DNA from: Quatrionicoccus australiensis
Lineage (GTDB): Bacteria > Pseudomonadota > Gammaproteobacteria > Burkholderiales > Rhodocyclaceae
DNA: 64,000 nt
Direction: 5' to 3'
NCBI RefSeq assembly: GCF_020510425.1
Contig: NZ_JAHBAH010000001.1
Span: 1,965,001 to 2,029,000 of the forward strand
In this document: positions 18,721-27,308 of the stretch, piece after piece
Numbering within the stretch: position 1 is the stretch's first letter
How the letters are laid out: each line of letters opens with the position of its first letter
Position numbers and translations under genes: made by a program
Notes under the pieces: model-generated
The model's input: the letters and a program-made list of their open reading frames with translations, nothing else
Told to the model about the DNA's origin: nothing
Database searches by the model: none

Positions 18721-19860
18721 ATGAAGCAAAAATTGCTCGCCACACTGCTCGCCGCACTTGCCGCCAACGCCCTGGCCGACATCAATGTCGGCGTGACCCT
18801 GTCGGCGACCGGGCCGGCCGCCTCGCTCGGCATTCCGGAAAAGAACACCATCGAGCTGCTGCCGAAAACCATCGCCGGCCAGAAGATCAATTACATCGTG
18901 CTCGACGATGCTTCCGACACGACCACGGCGGTCAAGAACACCAAGAAACTGATTAGCGAGAGCCGGGTCGATGTCGTGATCGGTTCGACGACGACGCCCA
19001 ATGCGCTGGCCATGATCGACGTCGCCGCCGAAAACGAAACGCCGATGATCGCGCTCGCCGCCTCGGCACGCATCGTCGAGCCGATGGACGACAAGCGGCG
19101 CTGGGTATTCAAGACGCCGCAGAACGACGCACAGATGTCCACGGCGATCATCGAGCACATGACCAGCAACAACGTGAAGAGCGTTGCCTACATCGGCTTT
19201 TCCGACGCCTACGGCGAAGGCTGGTGGAACGAATTCTCGAAGCTGGCCGAGGTGCGCAAGCTCAAGCTGGTCGGCAACGAGCGCTTCAACCGCACCGACA
19301 CCAGCGTCACCGGCCAGGTCCTCAAGCTGCTTGCCGCCAAACCGGATGCGATCCTGATCGGTGGCGCCGGCACGCCGGCCGCGCTGCCGCAGAAGTCGCT
19401 CAAGGAAAAGGGATTCAAGGGCCTGATCTACCAGACGCACGGCGTCGCCAACAACGACTTCCTGCGCGTCTGCGGCAAGGATTGCGAAGGCACGGTGCTG
19501 CCGACCGGCCCGGTACTGGTCGCGGCGCAACTGCCGGCCGACAATCCGGTCAAGAAGGCCGCCAGCGAATATGTCAGCAAGTACGAAGCCGTGCATGGCA
19601 AGGGCAGCATCAGCGCCTTCGGCGGCTATGCCTGGGATGCCGGCCTGCTGCTCGGCAATGCCATCCCGGCGGCGCTGAAAAAGGCCCAGCCGGGCAGCCG
19701 CGAGTTCCGCCTGGCGCTGCGCGATGCGCTGGAAGCGACCAGGAACCTGCCGGCCGCACATGGCGTCTTCAACATGAGCCCGACCGACCACCTCGGCTTC
19801 GACCAGCGCGCCCGCGTCATGGTCAACATCCAGGACGGCGCCTGGAAGCTGGCGAAATAG
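18721..19860 (+). CDS. Branched-chain amino-acid-type ABC transporter substrate-binding protein (paralogue 1)
   Basis: A 379-residue periplasmic binding protein of the LivJ/LivK family with a signal peptide (MKQKLLATLLAALAANALA). The mature part begins DINVGVTLSATGPAASLG. It carries a CGKDC cysteine pair near residue 257 that the next paralogue lacks. A good ribosome-binding site (GGGAG) precedes the ATG. It is first in the livKK-livH-livMG-livF cluster; the ligand may be an amino acid or another small carboxylate or amide. Confidence 0.92.
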   Translation: MKQKLLATLLAALAANALADINVGVTLSATGPAASLGIPEKNTIELLPKTIAGQKINYIVLDDASDTTTAVKNTKKLISESRVDVVIGSTTTPNALAMIDVAAENETPMIALAASARIVEPMDDKRRWVFKTPQNDAQMSTAIIEHMTSNNVKSVAYIGFSDAYGEGWWNEFSKLAEVRKLKLVGNERFNRTDTSVTGQVLKLLAAKPDAILIGGAGTPAALPQKSLKEKGFKGLIYQTHGVANNDFLRVCGKDCEGTVLPTGPVLVAAQLPADNPVKKAASEYVSKYEAVHGKGSISAFGGYAWDAGLLLGNAIPAALKKAQPGSREFRLALRDALEATRNLPAAHGVFNMSPTDHLGFDQRARVMVNIQDGAWKLAK

Positions 19861-19882
19861 CAACGCCTATCCCCGCCAAGGC

Positions 19883-19906
19883 GCGGCCGGGCAGGAGTCC
19901 GGCCGC
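19883..19906 (+). other. Hairpin between the two binding-protein genes
   Basis: GCGGCCGG at 19883-19890 pairs with CCGGCCGC at 19899-19906 over an 8-base loop. It is not followed by a T-run but could slow polymerase or stabilise the 3' end of the upstream message. Confidence 0.5.
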
Positions 19907-19911
19907 TACCG

Positions 19912-19920
19912 TGTTAAAAT
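19912..19920 (+). promoter_or_regulatory. Extended -10 promoter for the second binding-protein gene
   Basis: TGTTAAAAT at 19912-19920 matches an extended -10 (TGn plus TAAAAT). No recognisable -35 hexamer lies at the right distance. The start codon is 35 bases downstream. Confidence 0.5.
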
Positions 19921-19954
19921 TTCGACCTTTCGACATCCGTCCATGGAGCAAATC

Positions 19955-21094
19955 ATGTCCAAAAAGCTGGCTCTGGCTGTTCTCGCTGCATTTTCTGCCG
20001 CCGCCTTCGCTGACATCAATGTCGGCGTTTCCGTTTCAGCCACCGGCCCGGCTGCCTCGCTCGGCATCCCGGAAAAGAACACGATTGCCCTGCTGCCGGC
20101 CAGTATCGGCGGCCAGAAGGTGAATTACATCATCCTCGACGACGCCACCGACCCGACCGCCGCCGCCAAGAACATCAAGAAGCTGATCAGCGAAAACAAG
20201 GTCGATGTCGTGATCGGTTCGAGCACGACGCCGAACTCGCTGGCCATGATGGACGTAGCGGTCGACAACGAAACACCGATGATTTCCATGGCCGGCTCGG
20301 CAATCGTCGTCGAACCGATGGATGCCAAGCGCCAGTGGGTCTTCAAGACGGCCCAGAACGACGCGCACATGGCGACCGCCATCGTCCAGCACATGACCGA
20401 TAAGAATGTGCAGACGGTCGCCTTCATCGGCTTTGCCGATGCCTACGGCGAAGGCTGGTACAAGGAGTTCGCCAAGATCGCCGAAGCCCGCAAGCTGAAG
20501 ATCGTCGCCAGCGAGCGCTACCAGCGCAACGACACCTCGGTGACCGGCCAGATCCTCAAGATCATGGCTGCAAAGCCGGATGCCATCCTGGTCGGCGGCG
20601 CCGGCACGCCGGCCGTGCTGCCGCAGAAGGCGCTCAAGGAAAAGGGCTACAAGGGCCTGATCTATCAAACGCACGGTGTCGCCAACAACGACTTCCTGCG
20701 CGTCGGCGGCAAGGATGTCGAAGGCGCCTTCCTGCCGGTCGGCCCGATGGTCATCGCCAACCAGTTGCCGAACGACAATCCGGTCAAGAAATCGGCCCTG
20801 GAATACGTGAACAAGTACGAAGCCGCCTACGGCAAGGGCAGCGTCAGCTCCTTCGGCGGTCACGCCTGGGACGCCGGCGTGCTGCTCGGCAGCGCCATTC
20901 CGGTCGCCCTCAAGAAGGCCAAGCCGGGTAGCGTCGAGTTCCGCCGCGCCCTGCGCGACGCCATCGAAGGCACCAGGAACCTGCCGGCTGCCCACGGCAT
21001 CTTCAACCTGACGCCCAACGACCACCAGGGTTATGACCAGCGCGCCCGCGTCATGGCCACCATCGAAAACAACGCCTGGAAACTGGTCAAATAA
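19955..21094 (+). CDS. Branched-chain amino-acid-type ABC transporter substrate-binding protein (paralogue 2)
   Basis: A 379-residue paralogue of the preceding protein, the same length and by eye about three-quarters identical, so it arose by tandem duplication. The signal peptide is MSKKLALAVLAAFSAAAFA and the mature start DINVGVSVSATGPAASLG. The ATG at 19955 is chosen over the one at 19943 because TGGAG sits six bases before it and it gives the same length as its paralogue. The CGKDC pair of paralogue 1 is GGKDV here. Confidence 0.92.
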   Translation: MSKKLALAVLAAFSAAAFADINVGVSVSATGPAASLGIPEKNTIALLPASIGGQKVNYIILDDATDPTAAAKNIKKLISENKVDVVIGSSTTPNSLAMMDVAVDNETPMISMAGSAIVVEPMDAKRQWVFKTAQNDAHMATAIVQHMTDKNVQTVAFIGFADAYGEGWYKEFAKIAEARKLKIVASERYQRNDTSVTGQILKIMAAKPDAILVGGAGTPAVLPQKALKEKGYKGLIYQTHGVANNDFLRVGGKDVEGAFLPVGPMVIANQLPNDNPVKKSALEYVNKYEAAYGKGSVSSFGGHAWDAGVLLGSAIPVALKKAKPGSVEFRRALRDAIEGTRNLPAAHGIFNLTPNDHQGYDQRARVMATIENNAWKLVK

Positions 21095-21123
21095 TCTAGC
21101 CGCTCCACGCTGGCCCAATCCCG

Positions 21124-21151
21124 CCGCCGGCCGTGATTCCACGGCCGGCGG
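21124..21151 (+). other. Strong GC-rich hairpin between the binding-protein and permease genes
   Basis: A perfect 12-bp stem (CCGCCGGCCGTG / CACGGCCGGCGG) with a 4-base loop lies between paralogue 2 and livH. The bases after it (TGCATTTTG) are a poor terminator tail, so partial termination or 3'-end protection seems likelier than full termination. Confidence 0.6.
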
Positions 21152-21191
21152 TGCATTTTGGCCGGCGCCGGCAAGCAGTCATCGGTAAGCC

Positions 21192-22232
21192 ATGGACCTT
21201 CAAATCCTTCTTCTTCTCGGCCAGGACGGCATCACCAACGGGGCCATCTACGCCCTGCTGGCGCTTGCGCTGGTGCTGGTCTTCGCGGTCACCCGCGTCA
21301 TTTTCATTCCGCAGGGCGAATTCGTCGCCTACGGCGCGCTGACTCTTGCCTCGCTGCAGGCCGGCAAGGTGCCGGGCACCATCTGGCTGCTGGTCGGGCT
21401 GGGTGCGACCATCGCCGTGCTCGACGGCTTTCAGCTGCTGCGCGAAAAACGCTACGCCAAGCTGCCGCCGCTGCTCATCTTCAATGTCGGCCTGCCGCTG
21501 CTCGCTGCTGCCGGCTTGTTCGCGATCCCACCGACCGAGCTGCCGCTCTGGCTGCAGGTGGTGATTGCCATGCTGCTCGTCGTGCCGCTCGGCCCGATGA
21601 TCTACCGCCTCGCCTTCCAGCCGCTGGCCAGTGCCTCGGTACTCGTGCTGCTGATCGTCTCGGTCGCCGTGCACGTTGCGTTGATCGGTCTCGGCCTGCT
21701 CTTCTTCGGCGCCGAAGGCTCGCGTACACCGCCGTTCACCGAAATCAGCTTCGAGCTGGCCGGCGCGCCGCTGCAAGGACAGACCGTGCTGGTCGTGGTC
21801 GCCTCGGCGGCGCTGATCATCGGCCTCTATTTCTTCTTCGAGCGCACCATCTACGGCAAGGCGCTGCGCGCCACCGCGATGAACCGCACCGGCGCCCGCC
21901 TGATGGGCATCCCGCCCGCCCTCGCCGGCAAGCTGTGCCTGACGCTGGCGGCCGCGATCGGTGCTTTCTCCGGCATCCTGATCGCGCCGATCACCACCAT
22001 CTACTACGATTCCGGCTTCCTGATCGGCCTCAAGGGCTTCGTCGGCGCCATCATCGGCGGCCTCGCCTCCTATCCGGTCGCCGCCCTCGGCGCCATCCTG
22101 GTCGGCCTGCTCGAATCCTACTCGTCGTTCTACGCCAGCGCCTTCAAGGAAGTCATCGTGTTCACGCTGATCATCCCGGTGCTGCTGTGGCGCTCATTGA
22201 CCTCCAAGCATGTCGAGGAGGAGGAAGAGTGA
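21192..22232 (+). CDS. livH: Branched-chain amino acid ABC transporter permease LivH
   Basis: A 346-residue inner-membrane permease of the LivH type (QDGITNGAIYALLALALVLVF near the start; FERTIYGKALRATAMNRTGA and GFVGAIIGGLASYPVAALGA towards the end). It is about 40 residues longer than usual, with an extra loop and helix around residues 60-115. It pairs with the LivM part of the downstream fusion. It ends in an acidic run (VEEEEE) where the 15-base direct repeat begins. Confidence 0.93.
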   Translation: MDLQILLLLGQDGITNGAIYALLALALVLVFAVTRVIFIPQGEFVAYGALTLASLQAGKVPGTIWLLVGLGATIAVLDGFQLLREKRYAKLPPLLIFNVGLPLLAAAGLFAIPPTELPLWLQVVIAMLLVVPLGPMIYRLAFQPLASASVLVLLIVSVAVHVALIGLGLLFFGAEGSRTPPFTEISFELAGAPLQGQTVLVVVASAALIIGLYFFFERTIYGKALRATAMNRTGARLMGIPPALAGKLCLTLAAAIGAFSGILIAPITTIYYDSGFLIGLKGFVGAIIGGLASYPVAALGAILVGLLESYSSFYASAFKEVIVFTLIIPVLLWRSLTSKHVEEEEE

Positions 22233-22354
22233 TGCGCCACCGAGCAGGGGCCCCGCTTGGCGGGGATGCGAGTACGGCGCAACGCGCTTGTCGCCGACAA
22301 ACAGAATTTTCAATCATGCACAATCTTTCGGAGGCGACCGAGTGATGCGCCACC
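22227..22354 (+). repeat. 15-base direct repeats flanking a 98-base insert at the livH-livM junction
   Basis: GAGTGATGCGCCACC occurs at 22227-22241 and again at 22340-22354, an offset of 113. The first copy holds the livH stop (TGATG), the second the livM start (GTGATG). Removing one unit would give an ordinary overlapping stop/start. The stretch between carries a short GC-rich inverted repeat (CCCCGCTTGGCGGGG) and a new ribosome-binding site (GGAGG at 22330-22334). Confidence 0.7.
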
Positions 22355-24102
22355 TCCCACTCGCCATTTTCGTCGTCCTGCTCGGCATTGCGCCGCAGGT
22401 CCTGCCCGAATTCCACGTCACGCTGCTCAACTACATCGGCCTCTACGCCGTCGTCGTCGTCGGCCTCGTGCTGCTGACCGGGGTCGGCGGCCTGACCTCG
22501 TTCGGCCAGGCCGCTTTCGTCGGGCTCGGCGCCTACACCACCGCCTACCTGACCACGAGCTACGGTTTCTCGCCGTGGGCGACCCTGTTCATCGGTCTTG
22601 TCCTGACCGGCAGCGTCGCCTTTCTGCTCGGCTTCATCACCTTGCGCATGGGCGGCCATTACCTGCCGCTCGGCACCATCGCCTGGGGCATCAGCCTGTA
22701 TTTCCTGTTCGGCAATCTCGAATTGCTCGGCGGCCATACCGGCATCACCGGCATCCCGGCCGTTTCGCTGTTCGGCTGGGACATGAAATCGGGCCGCGAA
22801 TTTTTCTACCTGATCTGGCTGTTCGTGTTGCTCGCCATCCTGGCCGTGCGCAACCTGCTCGATTCGCGCCAGGGCCGCGCCATTCGCGCCCTCAAGGGCG
22901 GCAGCGTGATGGCCGAGGCGATGGGCGTCAATACGCCGCACACCAAGATCGTCATCTTCCTGATCGCCGCGCTGCTCGCCAGCATCTCGGGCTGGCTGTA
23001 CGCGCACCTGCAGCGCTTCGTCAATCCGACGCCGTTCGCCATTGCGCAGGGCATCGAATACCTGTTCATGGGCGTCGTCGGCGGCATCGGCCACGTCTGG
23101 GGCGCCGTGCTCGGCGCCAGCCTGATCACCATCCTCAAGCAGTGGCTGCAGGACTGGCTGCCGCAGATTCTCGGCCAGAGCGGCAATTTCGAGATCATCG
23201 TGTTCGGCGTCGCCATGGTGCTGATCCTGCAGAAAGCGCGCGACGGCCTGTGGCCGGTCATCCTGCGCCGCCTGCCGACACGTTCGCTGCAACGCGCCGT
23301 ACCGCAGGCGGAAATGCTGCCCAAACGCGCGGCTACCGCTGCCGGCACCGTGCTGCTGACGGCCGAGGAAGTCACCAAGCGTTTCGGCGGCCTGGTCGCC
23401 AACAACAACATGTCGCTGTCGGTGCAGGCGGGCGAGGTGATGGCGCTGATCGGCCCGAACGGCGCTGGCAAGAGCACGATGTTCAACTGCATCTCGGCGG
23501 TCAGCCCGGCCACTTCCGGCAAAATCGCCTTCCTCGGCGAGTCGACCGGCAAGCTGCTGGCGCGCGACATCGCCCGGCGCGGCATGAGCCGCACCTTCCA
23601 GCACGTGCGCCTGCTCGGCAACATGAGCGTGCTCGAAAACGTCGCGATCGGCGCCCATCTGCGCGGCAACAAGGGCGTGCTGGCCGCGGCCTTGCGCCTC
23701 GACCGCGCCGAAGAACAAGGCCTGCTCGCCGAAGCCGCCCGCCAGATCGAACGGGTCGGCCTCAAAGACCACATGTTCGATGCGGCCGGTAGCCTGGCCC
23801 TCGGCCAGCAGCGCATCGTCGAAATCGCCCGCGCCCTTGCTTCCGATCCCTGCCTGCTGCTCCTCGACGAACCGGCCGCCGGCCTGCGTTACCAGGAAAA
23901 GGTCGCGCTCGGCGAACTGCTCAAGAAACTGCGCGCCGAAGGCATGGGCATCCTGCTCGTCGAACACGACATGGATTTCGTCATGGGCCTGGCCGATCGC
24001 GTCGTGGTCATGGAATTCGGCGAGAAGATCGCCGAGGGCAAGCCGGAAGAGGTCCAGCGCGACCCGAAGGTGCTCGAAGCCTATCTCGGCGGAGTTGAAT
24101 GA
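22345..24102 (+). CDS. Fused branched-chain amino acid ABC permease/ATPase (LivM-LivG)
   Basis: A 585-residue fusion. Residues 1 to about 325 are a LivM-type permease (LTGVGGLTSFGQAAFVGLGA; RAIRALKGGSVMAEAMGVN). Residues about 340-585 are a LivG-type ATPase: Walker A GPNGAGKST near 370, signature LALGQQRIVEIARAL, Walker B LLLLDEPAAGL. The signature has LALGQ rather than the usual LSGGQ. The ATG at 22345 is chosen; a GTG one codon earlier has a slightly better Shine-Dalgarno distance. Confidence 0.93.
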   Translation: MRHLPLAIFVVLLGIAPQVLPEFHVTLLNYIGLYAVVVVGLVLLTGVGGLTSFGQAAFVGLGAYTTAYLTTSYGFSPWATLFIGLVLTGSVAFLLGFITLRMGGHYLPLGTIAWGISLYFLFGNLELLGGHTGITGIPAVSLFGWDMKSGREFFYLIWLFVLLAILAVRNLLDSRQGRAIRALKGGSVMAEAMGVNTPHTKIVIFLIAALLASISGWLYAHLQRFVNPTPFAIAQGIEYLFMGVVGGIGHVWGAVLGASLITILKQWLQDWLPQILGQSGNFEIIVFGVAMVLILQKARDGLWPVILRRLPTRSLQRAVPQAEMLPKRAATAAGTVLLTAEEVTKRFGGLVANNNMSLSVQAGEVMALIGPNGAGKSTMFNCISAVSPATSGKIAFLGESTGKLLARDIARRGMSRTFQHVRLLGNMSVLENVAIGAHLRGNKGVLAAALRLDRAEEQGLLAEAARQIERVGLKDHMFDAAGSLALGQQRIVEIARALASDPCLLLLDEPAAGLRYQEKVALGELLKKLRAEGMGILLVEHDMDFVMGLADRVVVMEFGEKIAEGKPEEVQRDPKVLEAYLGGVE

Positions 24103-24863
24103 TGAGCAAGCACGCACACCTGCACGACCACGAGGTCATCCTCGACGTGAAGAACCTGCGCGTCGCCTACGGCAAGGTCGAGGCGCTGCACGAAGTGAAT
24201 CTGACCATCCGGCGCGGCGAGATCGTCACCGTGATCGGCCCGAACGGCGCCGGCAAGACCACCTTGCTCGCCTCGCTGATGGGCCTCTTGCCGGCCGATG
24301 GCGAGATCGTCTACATGGGCCACGCCCAGGGCCGCGAGCGCGAAGTCGAAACCCTGGTCCGCCAGGGCATGACGCTGGTTCCGGAAAAGCGCGAGCTGTT
24401 CGCCGAGATGAGCGTCGAGGACAACCTGCTGCTCGGCGCCTTCGACCGCTACCGCACCGGCCACCGCGACCAGATGGAAACCATGGACGAGGTCTTCGAG
24501 CTCTTCCCGCGTCTCGAAGAACGCCGCGCCCAGCTCGCCGGCACGTTGTCCGGCGGCGAACGCCAGATGCTGGCGATGGGCCGCGCCCTGATGGCCAAGC
24601 CCAAGCTCTTGATGCTCGACGAACCCAGCCTCGGCCTGGCACCGCTGATCATCAAGGAAATCTTCCGCATCATCGCCGAACTCAAGCAGACCGGCGTCGC
24701 CATCCTGCTCGTCGAGCAGAACGCGCGCGCCGCGCTGCAGATCGCCGATTACGGCTACGTGCTGGAAACCGGCGAAGTCTCGCTGTCCGGCCCGAGCGCC
24801 GAACTGGCCGCCGATCCGCGCGTCATCGAGGCCTATCTCGGCCTCGGTCACAAGCAAAAGTAA
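24099..24863 (+). CDS. livF: Branched-chain amino acid ABC transporter ATP-binding protein LivF
   Basis: A 254-residue ATPase with Walker A GPNGAGKTT, signature LSGGERQMLAMGRAL and Walker B LLMLDEPSLGLAP, all of LivF type. It completes the transporter with the LivG half of the fusion. Its ATG overlaps the stop of the fusion gene (ATGATG), so translation is coupled; a second ATG follows at 24102. It opens with a histidine-rich HAHLHDHE stretch. Confidence 0.95.
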   Translation: MMSKHAHLHDHEVILDVKNLRVAYGKVEALHEVNLTIRRGEIVTVIGPNGAGKTTLLASLMGLLPADGEIVYMGHAQGREREVETLVRQGMTLVPEKRELFAEMSVEDNLLLGAFDRYRTGHRDQMETMDEVFELFPRLEERRAQLAGTLSGGERQMLAMGRALMAKPKLLMLDEPSLGLAPLIIKEIFRIIAELKQTGVAILLVEQNARAALQIADYGYVLETGEVSLSGPSAELAADPRVIEAYLGLGHKQK

Positions 24864-24904
24864 AAACGGCCTTTTTTACCGGTCGACCGCTACGGCCGAC
24901 CGGT
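24862..24904 (+). repeat. Dispersed intergenic repeat, copy B
   Basis: An A-run, T-run (24872-24877) and the core ACCGGTCGACCGCTACGGCC, in the same order as at 17941. Here the element doubles as the livF terminator. Confidence 0.5.
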
Positions 24905-24908
24905 TTTC
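24878..24908 (+). terminator. Intrinsic terminator after livF
   Basis: ACCGGTCG (24878-24885) pairs with CGACCGGT (24897-24904), with an inner CCG/CGG pairing, followed by TTTTC. It lies between livF and the converging FecR-like gene. Confidence 0.75.
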
Positions 24909-24919
24909 ATTTCATGCAA

Positions 24920-27193
24920 TCAACGCTCGTCGCGTTCGCGCCGACGTTCGCCACGCTTGTCGCCCGGCGGCGCTTCGCGGGCCGGGGCGGGCGCGGCCTG
25001 CGGCATCGGTGCCCGCATCGGCTGCGGTGCCGCCTGCGGCATTTCGCGCTGACGCGGCACGTCGACCGGGCGCGGCATCTCGCGTTCCTGCCGTGAAAAA
25101 TCCGGACGCTGGATTTCGCGCTGGCGAACCTGCGGCTCGACAGCAGCAGGCTGGAATGCCGGCGCCTCGCGCACCACGGGCGGCCGCCGTTCTTCGCGAA
25201 CGACGGGCATTTCCCGCATTCTCGGCAGGTCGACCGGACGGGCGACTTCACGTTCCTGACGCATGAAGCCCGGACGCCGGCTGTCACCCTCCTGGCGCGG
25301 CATATCGCCGCCCGCAGACGGTAACGACGGGTTCTCACGTATAACCGCCGGCCGCCGCTCTTCACGCACCACCGGCATTTCCTGGGTTCGCGGCGCGTCT
25401 ACCGGAGGGGCGATTTCGCGCTCCGGACGCACGAAGCCCGGCCGCCGGTTATCACCATCCTGGCGCGGCATATCGCCACCCGCAGACGGTAACGACGGGT
25501 TCTCACGCATCACCGCCGGCCGCCGCTCTTCACGCACCACCGGCATTTCCGGTGTTTTTGGCGCGTCGACCGGACGGACCACTTCACGCTCCTGACGCGT
25601 GAAGCCCGGACGCCGGCTATCCCGTTCCTGACGCGGCGCATCGACAGCGGGCAAGGTTTGCGGCGACAGTGGATTTTCACGCACAACGGCGGGCCGCCGC
25701 CCATCCTCGCTACGTTCGGGCAAACGACCGGGCATCACGTCACGTCGGCGACCATCGGCATCGCCCGCCGGCATGCCATCACGACTGCGCGGCTCGCCCT
25801 GCAACGCAGGCTGACGCGGCCCATCGTCACGCCGGAACGACCGGCCTTCACCGAACGGCATGCCTGCGTCGCGCCGGCTTTCATCACGCAACTGGCGGCC
25901 CCCGGCCGGCGGCCGCAATACGTTGTCGGGTGCGGCGCGAACCTGCGGCACGCGCTCCAGATCACGCCGCTCGTGCCGCCCCATGTCGCCGGCGTTGATC
26001 GGCCGCCCTTCGCGCAGGAAGGCCGAAGGCACGACCGTCACCGCCTGCGGCAAGGCGCGATGGACATAGGATTGCGGCGGTCCGTTGCGCATTGCCCGGT
26101 CAACCAGGCCCATGTCGCGGATATGCGCATGGTTGACCCGATGCACATAGGCCGAGCTGGCATGAAAACCGGGCACATAGACTTCGCGCGGGGCGAGCGG
26201 GAACCAGCCGACCGCCGGCGCCGCACCAAAACTGAAACTGGCGCTCCAGCCCGGATTGCCGATCCAGGCCACCAGGGCCGGCGCATAGACCGGACGGGCA
26301 ACATACGTTCCCGGCGCCCAGCCCCAGCGCCCGCGCACCTGCACCCAGCGGCCGTAATGGAAGGGGGCAAAACCCCATGGCGCCTGATCGACCCAGGTCC
26401 AGCCCCAGGGCGCAACCCAGGCCCAGCGGCCAACCCGGTAGGGCGCCCAGTCGTCGGCGACGCTCCGCGGATACCAGACGGCACCGTATTCGGTCCGGAC
26501 CTGCCAGTCACCGTAAGCGTCCAGATCCTGGTAACCGGTCATCGCCGGCGAAACATGGCGCCGTGACTGGCTGGCGAGGGCGGCATTCTCGCGCTCGCCA
26601 ACCCAGTAATCGAAGGCATCGCGATCGTAATCGGCCGCGATGCGAAGCGGCTCGCCGGCGTAGAGGCTGGCCTTCTGGCCCGCCCGCACCGGCGTGTTGC
26701 GTTCGCCGTCATTGAACACCGCCTGACCGGCCTGGGCGGTCAACTCGGTGTGATCGGAGAAAACGTCGATGCGAAAACGCCCCGGCGTCGCAAAGCGGAT
26801 ACGGCCTTCCGGCGTCTGCACCGTCACGTCATTGCTCTGCTCGGGGTCGAGAATGCTCACCGCCAGCGTGCCGCGCTGCAACTGCAGGCTGACTTCGCGA
26901 TCATCGAGCACCGGAAAGGCAAGACTGGCGCCGCCGGCCAGACGAAAAGCCGTCGATCCGACCCAGACCTCGGCACGACCGCGGCGTTCGCTCTCAAGTA
27001 CCGCGCCGCTGCTGATCGGCCAGTTGATGCTGGCCGGCCCGCCTTCGTCGTCACGGTCAACCCGGAAATTGACACCATTTTCAACCAGCGCGAGACGCCC
27101 GACCCGCGCCGGCGGATCGGCCTGCGCCGGCGCAGCGGCCAGCACGGCAAACAGGATCAGGAACAGACGCAGGAAAAGAGGCTGGCGGCGCAT
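24920..27193 (-). CDS. FecR-domain/DUF6600-type exported protein with C-terminal tandem repeats
   Basis: A 757-residue exported protein. It has a signal peptide (to about APAQA, residue 25), a FecR-like beta domain (about 35-190, with GTLAVSILDPEQSNDVTV), a tryptophan/proline-rich DUF6600-like region (about 225-345, with VGRWAWVAPWGWTWVDQAPW), and a long basic, proline-rich tail. The tail contains 56-residue repeats built from PVVREERRPAV, ENPSLPSAGG and RRPGF blocks (about residues 485-720). There is no membrane anchor beyond the signal. The function is unknown; a cell-envelope or surface role is inferred. Confidence 0.78.
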   Translation of the reverse strand: MRRQPLFLRLFLILFAVLAAAPAQADPPARVGRLALVENGVNFRVDRDDEGGPASINWPISSGAVLESERRGRAEVWVGSTAFRLAGGASLAFPVLDDREVSLQLQRGTLAVSILDPEQSNDVTVQTPEGRIRFATPGRFRIDVFSDHTELTAQAGQAVFNDGERNTPVRAGQKASLYAGEPLRIAADYDRDAFDYWVGERENAALASQSRRHVSPAMTGYQDLDAYGDWQVRTEYGAVWYPRSVADDWAPYRVGRWAWVAPWGWTWVDQAPWGFAPFHYGRWVQVRGRWGWAPGTYVARPVYAPALVAWIGNPGWSASFSFGAAPAVGWFPLAPREVYVPGFHASSAYVHRVNHAHIRDMGLVDRAMRNGPPQSYVHRALPQAVTVVPSAFLREGRPINAGDMGRHERRDLERVPQVRAAPDNVLRPPAGGRQLRDESRRDAGMPFGEGRSFRRDDGPRQPALQGEPRSRDGMPAGDADGRRRDVMPGRLPERSEDGRRPAVVRENPLSPQTLPAVDAPRQERDSRRPGFTRQEREVVRPVDAPKTPEMPVVREERRPAVMRENPSLPSAGGDMPRQDGDNRRPGFVRPEREIAPPVDAPRTQEMPVVREERRPAVIRENPSLPSAGGDMPRQEGDSRRPGFMRQEREVARPVDLPRMREMPVVREERRPPVVREAPAFQPAAVEPQVRQREIQRPDFSRQEREMPRPVDVPRQREMPQAAPQPMRAPMPQAAPAPAREAPPGDKRGERRRERDER
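24990..25740 (-). repeat. 168-bp coding tandem repeat (56-residue unit)
   Basis: Near-identical stretches recur with a 168-base period: GTAACGACGGGTTCTCACG begins at 25321 and at 25489, and a more diverged unit precedes at about 25153. Degraded units flank on both sides. The period is a multiple of three, so the reading frame of the FecR-like protein is kept. Confidence 0.8.
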
Positions 27194-27308
27194 GGCAAAC
27201 TCCGGACATTCAGGCGGTGAGATGAACGAATAACGCCCGAGTGCGGCAGACGATGGACGCCCGCCGCAGAATAAATGGTTTCAGGATGTTGCTGCCGGCA
27301 AACGCCGT

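Noticed and set aside
18595..18757. N-terminal extension of riboflavin synthase
   Set aside because: The 54 extra residues are not family sequence; MFSGII is the standard N-terminus.
22171..24117. A 648-codon frame on the minus strand opposite livM-livG
   Set aside because: Composition is typical of an antisense shadow (rich in H, D, Q, A) and no domain is recognisable.
25240..25700. Regular repeats considered as a CRISPR array
   Set aside because: The 168-base period is within a reading frame, the units are near-identical throughout with no unique spacers, and no cas genes are present.
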